Part shown: one piece after another, positions 16,318 to 25,245 of the stretch
Layout of the letters: each line of letters begins with the position of its first letter
How positions within the stretch are numbered: the stretch's first letter is position 1
Assembly (NCBI RefSeq): GCF_011082085.1
Contig: NZ_CP041063.1
Coordinates: forward strand, 806,001-870,000
DNA: 64,000 bases
DNA from: Bacillus sp. Cs-700
GTDB lineage: Bacteria; Bacillota; Bacilli; Bacillales; Guptibacillaceae
Direction: 5' to 3'
Position numbers and translations under genes: made by a program
The notes under the pieces: generated by a model
Seen by the model: the letters and a program-made list of their open reading frames with translations, nothing else
Told to the model about the DNA's origin: nothing
Database searches by the model: none

Positions 16318-16680
16318 TCACTTCACTTCCTCCATTAACTTTTCTAACACATATTCAACCGATTGTACCCGCTCATTGAATTTTTTTGGACCTGTATCTT
16401 TTTGCCAGGCTACCACTGAAATCATTTCAATATTTTCAAGCGTATTCTTAATTTGAATTGGATACAAATATTTAGGTTTATTGTACATAACCCATTCCCT
16501 CGCTAAAGGCTCCCAATCTTTAAGAAGAATTAATGCTCGATCAGCAAATGGCTTCACTTCTTCATAAAAATTCACCTTATAGTCATCAAGGTGAGTGCGC
16601 GTTGTATATTGCACTCTTGCTTCTTCATTTATTTCTAATAATTTCTTAGTCAATTCACGTAATTTTTGTGTATTTTGCAT
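16318..16680 (-). CDS. yppE: YppE-like helical protein (DUF1798)
   Basis: 120-residue all-helical protein matching the YppE pattern (KLRELTKKLLEINEEARVQY, FADRALILLKDWEPLA, PKYLYPIQIKNTLENIEMISV). Function unknown; the family has a four-helix-bundle structure. ATG 16680 chosen: GGGGGTGAGG lies just before it, while the longer frame begins at a TTG inside that site. It sits in the yppC-recU neighbourhood as in B. subtilis. Confidence 0.85.
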   Translation of the reverse strand: MQNTQKLRELTKKLLEINEEARVQYTTRTHLDDYKVNFYEEVKPFADRALILLKDWEPLAREWVMYNKPKYLYPIQIKNTLENIEMISVVAWQKDTGPKKFNERVQSVEYVLEKLMEEVK

Positions 16681-16730
16681 GATCCTCACCCCCACCAATC
16701 TATCCTAACACACGATAATCGTTTACATAC

Positions 16731-16760
16731 AAAAACCTTATATCCAATGGGACATAAGGT
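16731..16760 (-). terminator. Terminator of the RacA-like gene
   Basis: ACCTTAT/ATAAGGT stem; on the minus strand followed by TTTTTG. Confidence 0.65.
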
Positions 16761-16786
16761 CAGAAGAGAACCATATTCAACTCTTT

Positions 16787-17284
16787 CTAGAAACTGAACA
16801 GACTCATGATCCAAGGACGCTTTCCTTTGCCCGTCGACTGACCTACTGCCTCTTGTATAGATGTGTGATCTTCAAGCTCAATCAATTTTTCTTCCAACAT
16901 GTTTATTTTTTGCATTAATTCATCTAGTTCTGTTCGGTGCTGTAGAACTTGCACGGTAATCACTTCATTCGCTTTTTCCTCCAACTGACGCTCAAGCTGC
17001 TCCAATCTTACTGAAAAACGATCTAGTCTTTGTTCAAACCGTTCTGGAGTTATCATAACCTGTTCTTGTGAACCGCTCGTTCCTGATGATTTGATTTTTT
17101 CCATTGAGTAACCCCTTCTTAAATCGTTTTTAATCGATTTTAGTTCCTCAACTGTCTCGCTCGAAAAAAGAAAATGTCCAAGTTCATTCTTCTCACATGC
17201 TAAATCGAAATACTTTACCCACCTTTGAACAGTAGTAGGGTTTACACCAAGTTCATCTGAAACCTGCTTTGTTTTCAATAACAT
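16787..17284 (-). CDS. MerR-type HTH plus coiled-coil protein, RacA-like
   Basis: 165 residues. Residues 1-60 are a MerR-like winged helix (KTKQVSDELGVNPTTVQRW, ELGHFLFSSETVEELKSI) very like the DNA-binding head of RacA, the B. subtilis protein that anchors chromosome origins at the pole during sporulation. Residues ~75-145 form a predicted coiled coil (RFSVRLEQLERQLEEKANE). The end is GKRPWIMSLFSF, a short hydrophobic tail. Shorter than RacA (~184) and in a different neighbourhood, so it may be a paralog or an unrelated MerR-coiled-coil regulator. AAGGGATGG upstream of the ATG. Confidence 0.65.
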   Translation of the reverse strand: MLLKTKQVSDELGVNPTTVQRWVKYFDLACEKNELGHFLFSSETVEELKSIKNDLRRGYSMEKIKSSGTSGSQEQVMITPERFEQRLDRFSVRLEQLERQLEEKANEVITVQVLQHRTELDELMQKINMLEEKLIELEDHTSIQEAVGQSTGKGKRPWIMSLFSF

Positions 17285-17445
17285 GCAATCCCATCCCTTC
17301 TGTCATTCTCAGGCCTTTGCCTGTAAGTTTGTATAATACATATTCTCTTTCCTCTCTACATTGCCTTCCTCGCTGACAAAACTAGAACGGTTTCGTCAAA
17401 GGTAGTGGTTTACTGCTAAAGGAAAGTAATTTCGACAAAGAAGGG

Positions 17446-17474
17446 GCATGATTTTGACACATCTGATCAAACTA
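17446..17474 (+). promoter_or_regulatory. Possible sigma-G promoter of sspM
   Basis: GCATG (17446-17450), 17 bp, CAAACTA (17468-17474); one mismatch in the -10 and a spacer one base short. Confidence 0.45.
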
Positions 17475-17493
17475 GGAGTAGGAGGTGGTACAA

Positions 17494-17604
17494 ATGAACA
17501 AAAAACAAAAATTTGATAAACCAAATCAGAAAACAAAACAGCAAGAATCGAAAACTGGTTACGGAAACAAGAAAACGGAAGGCCCCGATCGTCCTTCCAC
17601 TTAA
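17494..17604 (+). CDS. sspM: Minor small acid-soluble spore protein SspM-like
   Basis: 36 residues, Lys/Gln/Asn rich, ending GPDRPST; B. subtilis SspM (34 aa) is likewise basic and ends GPNRPST. Strong AGGAGGTG site at 17480-17487 and a terminator straight after the stop. Below usual ORF-length cut-offs. Forespore expression is inferred from the sigma-G-like promoter and the family. Confidence 0.8.
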   Translation: MNKKQKFDKPNQKTKQQESKTGYGNKKTEGPDRPST

Positions 17605-17632
17605 AGCAGGGTTATCTCCTGCTTTTTTTTAT
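17603..17632. terminator. Bidirectional terminator
   Basis: AAAGCAGG-GTTATCT-CCTGCTTT then TTTTT; shared by sspM and the convergent yppC, whose last codons lie inside the hairpin. Confidence 0.85.
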
Positions 17633-18571
17633 GAGCAAATTTTCTATTTCAACAGCAACACGAATTTCACTTCTTTTCTTTTCATACCAATCCGATAAGG
17701 CAAGTTCAGCTGGAAGCGTTACGTCATTCTTTAGCATTTTCTTTACGAGTGATTGCCCATGGTACCAATCCTGTCTTTCATTTCGATGATGTTGAATGAG
17801 CGGATAAACTTGTCGTAACATCTTGCCTTCTCGCTTTTTTTTCATATACCGTTCATAGTCAAATCGCGCCCCTGTAGGATACGTGTTTGTAGCGAAACGA
17901 TAAAACTCTTCAAAATATGTCGGATGAAAGAGCAGCTTAGCTAATTTTTTCCCAAGCTCAATGCGATCTTTCGTATGTCGAAAACGACTGACAGACAACC
18001 CGTATAACTCACCACTCATAGTTGGAAAAAGTACCGTACTAAAATGAAACCAATCTTGAATTGTAAAAAAGAAAGAATGAAAAACTTCTTTTGCATAAGT
18101 ATGATGTTCCATTACTGGCGCTTCAATCACGTGCTGTTCATTTATAATTAGTGCCGTCATTAAACGCTCTTCATCACCAGTTTGAAAAAACTTTTCCCAT
18201 TCCTGCAAAATAAAATTCGATATTCCTAATTTTTGTCCAAGATCAAAAAAAGGTTTATTTCTTCTTTTGCTAACTTCATATAGCATAAGCTGTGGCGCTG
18301 CATCATCAAATATTGTCCAATTCGCGCGTTCATATGTCATGAAGAAGTTGATTAATTGTTTCTTCGTTAATGCTTTTGGAAACCACTCTCCCTGTAGATC
18401 ACACATACTCCAACCTGCATTCCGAGAAACCATTGACGCTAGAAATGCCCATTTAATTTCTGGATTCCGTTTATAATAGTGATGATAAAATACGGTACGT
18501 GAAATATTATCCCTATTCCACTTTTTCGTTTCTCTTCTAATTTGACGAATGATCTCCAACGCGTTTTTCAC
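17612..18571 (-). CDS. yppC: YppC-like protein (DUF2515)
   Basis: About 320 residues, matches YppC: YHHYYKRNPEIKWAFLASMVSRNAGWSM, the WTIFDDAAPQLMLYE segment and a basic helical C-terminus. Function unknown. Start uncertain: GTG 18571 has AGGTGA eight bases upstream, while the in-frame GTG at 18583 overlaps that site; I prefer 18571. Divergent from recU, as in B. subtilis. Confidence 0.85.
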   Translation of the reverse strand: MKNALEIIRQIRRETKKWNRDNISRTVFYHHYYKRNPEIKWAFLASMVSRNAGWSMCDLQGEWFPKALTKKQLINFFMTYERANWTIFDDAAPQLMLYEVSKRRNKPFFDLGQKLGISNFILQEWEKFFQTGDEERLMTALIINEQHVIEAPVMEHHTYAKEVFHSFFFTIQDWFHFSTVLFPTMSGELYGLSVSRFRHTKDRIELGKKLAKLLFHPTYFEEFYRFATNTYPTGARFDYERYMKKKREGKMLRQVYPLIQHHRNERQDWYHGQSLVKKMLKNDVTLPAELALSDWYEKKRSEIRVAVEIENLLIKKSRR

Positions 18572-18669
18572 AACATTTTTCACCTGCTTGAAACATTTTT
18601 GTCGTACAACTCGTATTAAGTAAAGTAAAATAGATTCAGTGCACCTTCGAAATAGAAAGGATGATTAAC

Positions 18670-19272
18670 GTGCCGATTCGATATCCGAACGGAAAGCCGT
18701 ACGTCCCTTCGGCTCAGAATCAGCTGTCAAGTCAAAAACAAAAGTCATATAGCAATCGAGGTATGACACTAGAAGAGGATATTAATCAGAGTAATACGTA
18801 TTATCTCTCAACAGGTAAAGCCGTTATTCACAAAAAGCCTACGCCAGTACAAATTGTTAATGTTGATTATCCGAAACGGAGTGCGGCTGTTATTAAAGAA
18901 GCTTACTTCAAACAGGCTTCGACTACCGATTATAATGGAGTCTATAAAGGAAAATACATCGATTTTGAAGCCAAAGAAACGAAGAACAAGACGTCCTTTC
19001 CATTAAATAATTTTCATGAACATCAGATCAGTCATATGAAGCAAGTACATGATCATGATGGAATTTGCTTTGTCCTTCTCCGCTTTTCAATAACCGATGA
19101 GGTTTTTTTACTTGACGCAGTTGCTCTCTTTTCTCATTGGCAATCAATGAAAGACGGCGGCAGGAAATCAATTAAAAAAGAAGAGATTGAAAAAGAAGGC
19201 ACACATATCCCATATACCTTTCAACCACGCATTGACTATCTGAAAATTATTGATAAAATGTATTTCAGCTAA
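18670..19272 (+). CDS. recU: Holliday junction resolvase RecU
   Basis: Cuts four-way DNA junctions in recombinational repair and chromosome segregation. ~200 residues. Seen: [11 protein letters not shown] head, [29 protein letters not shown], and the metal-binding [18 protein letters not shown] nuclease core. GTG 18670 chosen (AAAGG nine bases upstream; B. subtilis RecU also starts at this RYPNGK position); the ATG at 18661 abuts the site. Followed 81 bases later by ponA. Confidence 0.95.
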   Translation: MPIRYPNGKPYVPSAQNQLSSQKQKSYSNRGMTLEEDINQSNTYYLSTGKAVIHKKPTPVQIVNVDYPKRSAAVIKEAYFKQASTTDYNGVYKGKYIDFEAKETKNKTSFPLNNFHEHQISHMKQVHDHDGICFVLLRFSITDEVFLLDAVALFSHWQSMKDGGRKSIKKEEIEKEGTHIPYTFQPRIDYLKIIDKMYFS

Positions 19273-19353
19273 TGAAGTCTTCTATTTAATTCATAAAACA
19301 ATGGATTCATTCGAATCCTATTACTAGTACAGGTTTGAAAGGCAGGAATATTC

Positions 19354-22056
19354 ATGAGTGAATATCAATCACGTCAAGAAAGACGTAAAACAAGTAGTAA
19401 GAAGCAGAAAGCTCCCAAAAAATCAGGTAAGAAAAGCATTTTCAAAAAAATCTTTCTTACATTAGTTGTTTTATTTCTAGTCGGTTTGGTCGCTGGAGGC
19501 ATAACAGCAATTGCCTATATTAATAGTGCACCGGAGCTTGATCCTGATAAGCTTACAAATCCACAGTCATCTGTCATTCTTGACCGAGATGATGAAGAGG
19601 TTCAAACAATCGAAGGCGCTGATGCAAGAGAAGTAGCAAAAATCGATGAAATACCAGATGTTCTAAAAAATGCGTTTGTCTCAGTTGAAGATACTCGTTT
19701 CTATGAACACTTTGGTATTGACCCAAGAAGAATTGGTGGAGCCGTTCTTGCAAACATTACAAACGGTTTTGGAGCTGAAGGAGCCAGTACAATTACGCAA
19801 CAAGTAATTAAAAACTCTCTTTTAACATCTGAAAAATCGTTAGAACGAAAAGTCCAAGAAGCTTATTTATCCATTAAGCTTGAGCAAGAATATTCAAAAG
19901 ATCAAATTCTCGAAATGTATTTAAATAAAATTTATTTCGGTAACGGAGCATGGGGCGTTGTCGATGCCGCCGAAACGTACTTTGGTAAAAATATTACTGA
20001 AGAAGAATTAACACCAGGTGAGGCTGCACTTCTTGCAGGTCTACCACAACGTCCTACTTACTACAATCCATATGAATATCCAGATCAAGCTGAACAGCGT
20101 CGAAATGTTGTTCTTAGCTTAATGGAAAAGCAAGGTGTTATTACTGCCGAAGAAGCTGATAAATATCAGGCTGAAAAAGTTAGTGATATGATTGTAGCCC
20201 TTACGGAAGAGAAAGAAAACGATCAATATAAAGTCTTTATGGACCAAGTTGTCAAAGAACTGCGCGATCGAGATGATATTTCTGAAAAAGATATTTACTC
20301 AGGTGGACTTGAAATTTATACAACACTTGATACTCGCGCTCAGGATATTACGTCTAACGTGATTGCAAACTATCCCTATTCCAATGAAGATATGCGATCA
20401 GGTCTTGTCCTAATGGATACGAAAACTGGTTCCATTCGTGCAATTGGTGAAACTCGGAAAGATGAGAGTGTCATCACGTACGCTACAACTGGCCAGTTTC
20501 AGCCGGGATCAACGGCTAAGCCAATCATTGCTTATGGACCTGCCATTGAAAACAAGCAGTGGTCAACTGGCCGATCCATTAAAGATGAGCCATTACAAAT
20601 AGGTGATGCAAATATCCGAAACTGGGACCGCGAATACCGTGGTCAGGTTTCAATGAGACGTGCTCTTGAAATGTCTTATAACGTGCCCGCTGTAAACACC
20701 TTCCTTGAGATTGGAGAGGAACCAGCTCAAGAGTTTGCTAATAAACTTGGTATGGGGCTAAAAGATGAGGATATGGTTCCTACCGCTGCGATTGGAACAT
20801 TTAGTACTTCTCCCCTTCAAATGACTGGTGCATATGCGGCATTTGGTAATGGTGGAACGTACCACGAACCACATACCGTTCGAAAAGTGGTCTTCCCGGA
20901 TGGAAAAGAAATTAATCTTGAGCCTGAACCGGAGAAGGCAATGAATGATTATACCGCTTATATGATTAGCGATATGCTAAAATCAGTAGTCGATGAAGGA
21001 ACAGGCACGGATGCCAAAATACCTGGTCTACCTGTTGCCGGTAAAACTGGTACAACGAACCACGATTCGGCTGTCGTTCAGCAACAAGGGTTTCCTACCT
21101 CAGGAATTGTAAAAGATGCCTGGTTTGCTGGATATACGACTGAATACTCGATGGCCGTTTGGACAGGATACAACGAACCTAATGCCCACTATCTTGATTC
21201 AAATAAAGGGGAAGACGATACGTCTAAACTGATATTTAAAGAAATTATGAGTCAAGTATCAGAAGGGGTTAACACCGCTGACTTCCAGAAACCTGATTCT
21301 GTTGTAGAAGTTGGCGTAGAAAAAAGCACAGGGCTTCTTCCAAGTGACTACACACCGAAAGATCAAATCGTGTATGAACTTTTTGTAAAAGGAAGCACCC
21401 CAGAAAAAACGTCTACCAAATACGAACAACCTGATGGCGTAAAAGGTCTATCTGCCCAGTATAATGCTGATTCTAATAGCATTGCCCTCTCTTGGCAGCC
21501 TGGTGAAGATAAATCCTTCACCTATAAAGTCGAAATGGCTGTAAACGGCGGTGGCTATCAAGGGTTGACGGAAACGGGTGACACTGGATTTACCGTACAA
21601 AATGTTGAAAAAGGTAGCGAATATAAATTTAAAGTAACAGCCGTCTCAGATTCAGGCGTTTCAACGAAACCAGCTGAAACTTCTGTATCGGTTCCGAAGG
21701 AAGAAGAATCAGAGGAGCCTGAAGAGCCGACAGAAGAAGAAAATCCTGAAGAAGAAGGCGAAACGCCACCTGAAGAAGGAAATAGTGAGCAAGGTGAAGA
21801 CGGTAGCGGCGACACCGAAAGCAACCAGGGAGATGAAGAACAGCCCCCTGCTGATGACCAGGGTGGAAATGCTGGCAATGGAGAGGATCAAGGGAACCAG
21901 GGCAATAACGGTTCAGGAGGTAATGGTGAAGATGGTTCTGGTAACAATGCTGGAACCACTGAGCCTGATAATCCTGAAGATACCGAGAATACTGAAGAAC
22001 CCGCTCCAGAGGGTAACGCTCCAGCTAATGCTCCACCTGCAAATGAAAACGAATAA
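19354..22056 (+). CDS. ponA: Class A penicillin-binding protein 1
   Basis: Bifunctional peptidoglycan glycosyltransferase/transpeptidase. 900 residues: basic cytoplasmic head, membrane helix (~31-55, TLVVLFLVGLVAGGITAIAYI), GT51 domain with catalytic E112 (SVEDTRFYEHFG) and STITQQVIKN, transpeptidase with S386-TAK389, SYN and K564-TG566, then a fibronectin-III-like module (~690-785) and a ~115-residue tail of Glu, Gly, Asn and Pro. The tail is low complexity, acidic, and much like those of other Bacillus PBP1 proteins. ATG preceded by GAAAGGCAGG. Probably cotranscribed with recU. Confidence 0.97.
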   Translation: MSEYQSRQERRKTSSKKQKAPKKSGKKSIFKKIFLTLVVLFLVGLVAGGITAIAYINSAPELDPDKLTNPQSSVILDRDDEEVQTIEGADAREVAKIDEIPDVLKNAFVSVEDTRFYEHFGIDPRRIGGAVLANITNGFGAEGASTITQQVIKNSLLTSEKSLERKVQEAYLSIKLEQEYSKDQILEMYLNKIYFGNGAWGVVDAAETYFGKNITEEELTPGEAALLAGLPQRPTYYNPYEYPDQAEQRRNVVLSLMEKQGVITAEEADKYQAEKVSDMIVALTEEKENDQYKVFMDQVVKELRDRDDISEKDIYSGGLEIYTTLDTRAQDITSNVIANYPYSNEDMRSGLVLMDTKTGSIRAIGETRKDESVITYATTGQFQPGSTAKPIIAYGPAIENKQWSTGRSIKDEPLQIGDANIRNWDREYRGQVSMRRALEMSYNVPAVNTFLEIGEEPAQEFANKLGMGLKDEDMVPTAAIGTFSTSPLQMTGAYAAFGNGGTYHEPHTVRKVVFPDGKEINLEPEPEKAMNDYTAYMISDMLKSVVDEGTGTDAKIPGLPVAGKTGTTNHDSAVVQQQGFPTSGIVKDAWFAGYTTEYSMAVWTGYNEPNAHYLDSNKGEDDTSKLIFKEIMSQVSEGVNTADFQKPDSVVEVGVEKSTGLLPSDYTPKDQIVYELFVKGSTPEKTSTKYEQPDGVKGLSAQYNADSNSIALSWQPGEDKSFTYKVEMAVNGGGYQGLTETGDTGFTVQNVEKGSEYKFKVTAVSDSGVSTKPAETSVSVPKEEESEEPEEPTEEENPEEEGETPPEEGNSEQGEDGSGDTESNQGDEEQPPADDQGGNAGNGEDQGNQGNNGSGGNGEDGSGNNAGTTEPDNPEDTENTEEPAPEGNAPANAPPANENE

Positions 22057-22104
22057 GAAAGAAAAGCCCACTCTGCGTATATGCAGAGTGGGCTTTTCTT
22101 TCTT
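22055..22104. terminator. Strong bidirectional terminator between ponA and nth
   Basis: 22-bp perfect inverted repeat (22055-22076 with 22083-22104), ending in T-rich sequence both ways. Confidence 0.95.
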
Positions 22105-22136
22105 ATTTACTTATTTACATCACCGCTAACCATTCT

Positions 22137-22796
22137 TTACTTACCACGCGCTCGCTGCTTCATTCGTTTTTGTCCTTCTCGACATAGTTCCAATAGCGGA
22201 CAAATGTCACACTGTGGAGATTGCGCTTTACAATGGTACCTTCCGAAGAAAATAAAGCGATGATGAGCCACAGACCACTCTTCTTCTGGAATTTTCCGCA
22301 TGAGCGTTTTTTCTACTTCAAGTACTGAGTCCTTCCATCTGCAAATTCCGAGACGCTTGCTCACTCTCTCAACATGCGTATCAACAGCAATCGCAGGTAC
22401 GTTGAATGCAACAGAAGCAATCACGTTTGCAGTTTTTCGGCCTACACCAGCTAACGCCATTAATTCGTCTCTCGTCTCAGGAAGGACACCGTTGTACTCC
22501 TCTACGACGGTTCTTGCTAGCTTTTTAATGTTTTTTGCTTTGTTTCGAAACAAGCCAATGCGTCTTATATCATTTTCTAGCTCCTCAATTGGCACGTGAA
22601 GAAAATCCTCTGGCCCATTGTATTTCGCAAATAGACCCGGCGTTACCTTATTAACAAGAGCATCTGTACACTGAGCCGATAACACCACAGCAATGGCAAG
22701 TTCAAAAGGTGTTGAATGATTCAATTCACAATGCGCATCAGGGAACATCTCTCCCATTGTTTCAAGAACAGTTTGTATTTGGGCTTTCGTTAACAA
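22137..22796 (-). CDS. nth: Endonuclease III
   Basis: DNA glycosylase/AP lyase removing oxidised pyrimidines. Start placed at TTG 22796 (AAAGGAAG eight bases before), giving 219 residues, the same as B. subtilis Nth; the longer frame would run through the dnaD terminator. Seen: LSAQCTDA, helix-hairpin-helix LAGVGRKTANV with the catalytic lysine, AVDTHVERVSKRLG with the catalytic aspartate, and the [4Fe-4S] cysteines C-x6-C-x2-C-x5-C (CKAQSPQCDICPLLELC). Cotranscribed with dnaD through a leaky terminator. ypoC, which lies between nth and ponA in B. subtilis, is absent. Confidence 0.96.
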   Translation of the reverse strand: MLTKAQIQTVLETMGEMFPDAHCELNHSTPFELAIAVVLSAQCTDALVNKVTPGLFAKYNGPEDFLHVPIEELENDIRRIGLFRNKAKNIKKLARTVVEEYNGVLPETRDELMALAGVGRKTANVIASVAFNVPAIAVDTHVERVSKRLGICRWKDSVLEVEKTLMRKIPEEEWSVAHHRFIFFGRYHCKAQSPQCDICPLLELCREGQKRMKQRARGK

Positions 22797-22845
22797 CAGT
22801 CCAACTTCCTTTCTTCCGTTCGCAGCTATTTTTATTTCTTCACAA

Positions 22846-22874
22846 ACAAAAAACGGAAGCCACACTTCCGCTTT
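22846..22874 (-). terminator. Terminator/attenuator between dnaD and nth
   Basis: GCGGAAG-TGTGG-CTTCCGT followed by TTTTT on the minus strand. Confidence 0.75.
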
Positions 22875-22886
22875 GTTGATGCATAT

Positions 22887-23603
22887 TTATCGTCCAAGCC
22901 AATTATAGATTGGCGCACTTTGATTTGAATCATTTTTCGTTTCTGTTTTAGCAGGCGATTTTTTATCGTACTGATGCTTTCGAAACTTTTCGCCATAGGC
23001 CCTCGCCTGTTCTACCGTTTTGATGCCATTTCGTTTCCATTCAAAAAGAATTCGGTCAATGTAGCGGAAGTTTAACTTACCACCAAGCACAGCTTCTTTT
23101 AACGCTGCTTTAATCAGCTCTGCATCATGCTTGTCAGCATCAATCCACATCGCAAGCGTCTCACATTCAATTGGCGAAAGCGGCCTTGCAAACTCACGCT
23201 CAAATAACGTATAAAGACTTTCTTCCTGCTCCATGTTTTTCGCTGCAGATTTTTCTGCTTCTTCCTGCTCGATTGCTTTAAAAATTCTTTCCCACAATGG
23301 AAGAAGCGAATAGGCCTCTGAATAATAACTTTTCAGATCATTCTGGTGCTCTTCAATTGTTAAAACACCTTTTTGCATCAGCTGCTGTATTTTATCCAAA
23401 CAAGCTTGAGGCGAATAGGTCATCGCTGATGCAAGCTCTTCTGGCGTTGGAAAAGTGTTTCCCTGTTCAATAAAACTGTGTAGCTTAATTAAAAAGAAAG
23501 TATCCTCTTCTTGCAAACCAATGTGAACATAGTGGTTTAACAACAATCTTGGTACTGAAACATTTCCTTCGTTCATCATATGAATGATTTGTTCCTTCTT
23601 CAT
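22887..23603 (-). CDS. dnaD: DNA replication protein DnaD
   Basis: Primosome component that helps load the replicative helicase and remodels the nucleoid. ~238 residues: winged-helix N-terminal domain (NVSVPRLLLNHYVHIGL, LASAMTYSPQACLDKI), an acidic linker, and the C-terminal DnaD-like bundle with YIDRILFEWKRNGI, the family's YxxxIxxxWxxxGI DNA-binding motif. ATG 23603 chosen for AGAGGTGG at good spacing; GTG at 23612 is the alternative. In the asnS-dnaD-nth order of B. subtilis. Confidence 0.95.
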   Translation of the reverse strand: MKKEQIIHMMNEGNVSVPRLLLNHYVHIGLQEEDTFFLIKLHSFIEQGNTFPTPEELASAMTYSPQACLDKIQQLMQKGVLTIEEHQNDLKSYYSEAYSLLPLWERIFKAIEQEEAEKSAAKNMEQEESLYTLFEREFARPLSPIECETLAMWIDADKHDAELIKAALKEAVLGGKLNFRYIDRILFEWKRNGIKTVEQARAYGEKFRKHQYDKKSPAKTETKNDSNQSAPIYNWLGR

Positions 23604-23755
23604 CCCATCCACCTCTACCTTTCATTATAGCATGCCGGCATTTTGTGATGGGAGTAGAAAAAAATGCCTTTGCTACGTGCAATACATTTTTTAATCTATC
23701 CTCTAACAATATCCATCTTTGGTACTTTAAATGCTTCTAATTTCGGCAATTTTTC

Positions 23756-23792
23756 AGATAAAGACGCTTCTCTCATAACGAAAGAAGCGTCA
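23756..23792 (-). terminator. Terminator of asnS
   Basis: GACGCTTCT/AGAAGCGTC stem with an 11-nt loop, followed by TTTATCT on the minus strand. The remaining ~150 bp before dnaD hold no gene. Confidence 0.65.
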
Positions 23793-23806
23793 GCTTTGTT
23801 AGTTTA

Positions 23807-25099
23807 TCATGGATATAGACGATTTAAAAGACGTGGGAACGGAATTGTTTCACGAACATGTTCCACACCTGATAGCCAGGCAACCGTTCGCTCTAAACCA
23901 AGACCGAATCCTGAATGTGGAACAGAACCATAACGACGCAGTTCAAGATACCACTTATAAGCATCGTCTGTTAAGCCGTGTTCCTCATAGCGTTTTTCCA
24001 TAAGAGATAAATCATCGATTCGTTGACTACCTCCGATAATTTCACCATAGCCTTCAGGTGCAATTAAGTCAGCACATAAAACGACTTCTTCGCGTTCAGG
24101 ATCTGGTTTCATATAAAAGGCCTTAATATCTTTCGGGTAGTTCGTAATAAAGACTGGCTTCTCGAAACTTTCAGCAATGGCTGTCTCATGAGGTGCACCA
24201 AAGTCTTCGCCCCACTCAATATCCGTAAATCCTTTATCTTTCAATAAAGTAATGGCATCATCGTAAGAAATACGTGGGAACGGCGCTTGAATCGCTTCAA
24301 GTTTTGAAATATCTCGCTCGAGGGTTTTTAATTCTAGTTGACAATTATCTAGTACTGATTTCACAAGGAAGCTCACATATTGTTCTTGAACCTCAAGACT
24401 CTCATCGTGATCCATAAACGCCATTTCAGGTTCAATCATCCAGAACTCAATTAAGTGACGACGGGTTTTTGATTTTTCAGCACGGAACGTTGGACCAAAG
24501 GAAAAAACGCGTCCAAAAGCCATTGCAGCTGCTTCCATGTAAAGTTGTCCACTTTGAGAAAGATAAGCATCTTCTTCAAAATATTTCGTATGGAAGAGAT
24601 CCGTTGTGCCTTCTGCCGAACTTCCTGTTAAAATAGGCGGGTCAATTTTAACGAAATCATTTTCGTTAAAGAACTGGTACGTAGCGCGAATAATTTCATT
24701 TCGAATGCGAAGAATCGCATTTTGACGTCTTGAACGGATCCATAGATGACGATTATCCATTAAAAATTCAGTACCATGTTCTTTTGGGGTAATTGGATAA
24801 TCGACAGCTTCGTGAATAAGATCCACGTTCGTGACAGTTAATTCAAAGCCAGATTGCGATCGGTCATCTTCACGCACCACGCCTGTTACCCAAACGGATG
24901 ATTCCTGTGTAAGATTTTTCGCTGTTTCCCATGCTTCTTCAGAAACTTCTTTCTTAACCATAACTCCTTGGATAAAGCCAGTACCATCGCGAAGCTGAAG
25001 AAACTGGATTTTACCACTAGAACGTTTATTATGTAACCAGGCACCAATTGTAACGGTTTGTTCAACCTGTTTATTTACGTTTGAAATCGTCGTTTTCAC
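23807..25099 (-). CDS. asnS: Asparaginyl-tRNA synthetase
   Basis: Charges tRNA-Asn. 430 residues: N-terminal OB-fold anticodon-binding domain ([24 protein letters not shown] is split over ~17-40), then class II catalytic core with motif 2 ([19 protein letters not shown]) and motif 3 ([13 protein letters not shown]). GTG start with TTGGAGGG nine bases before. No T-box leader fits in the 146-bp gap; that gap holds the aspB terminator. Confidence 0.97.
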   Translation of the reverse strand: MKTTISNVNKQVEQTVTIGAWLHNKRSSGKIQFLQLRDGTGFIQGVMVKKEVSEEAWETAKNLTQESSVWVTGVVREDDRSQSGFELTVTNVDLIHEAVDYPITPKEHGTEFLMDNRHLWIRSRRQNAILRIRNEIIRATYQFFNENDFVKIDPPILTGSSAEGTTDLFHTKYFEEDAYLSQSGQLYMEAAAMAFGRVFSFGPTFRAEKSKTRRHLIEFWMIEPEMAFMDHDESLEVQEQYVSFLVKSVLDNCQLELKTLERDISKLEAIQAPFPRISYDDAITLLKDKGFTDIEWGEDFGAPHETAIAESFEKPVFITNYPKDIKAFYMKPDPEREEVVLCADLIAPEGYGEIIGGSQRIDDLSLMEKRYEEHGLTDDAYKWYLELRRYGSVPHSGFGLGLERTVAWLSGVEHVRETIPFPRLLNRLYP

Positions 25100-25124
25100 T
25101 GCTTATTTCCCTCCAACTGATTAG

Positions 25125-25169
25125 AAAAAATTGGCGCACACTCTCCATCCTTAATGAGAATAGCGCCAT
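25125..25169 (-). terminator. Terminator of aspB
   Basis: ATGGCGC...GAGAG/…GTGCGCCAAT long imperfect hairpin with six Ts on the minus strand. Confidence 0.7.
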
Positions 25170-25245
25170 GCATCTATTTATTAAGATGGCTAAATCAAAT
25201 GTTCGGTATTTATTATACCGATAATTTGTATATTGAACAACTCGC

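Noticed and set aside
21558-21878. 106-codon Ser/Pro-rich open frame antisense to the ponA tail
   Set aside because: Produced by the low-complexity Glu/Gly tail read on the other strand.
25100-25245. T-box leader before asnS
   Set aside because: The gap is too short and has no T-box sequence; its hairpin is the aspB terminator.
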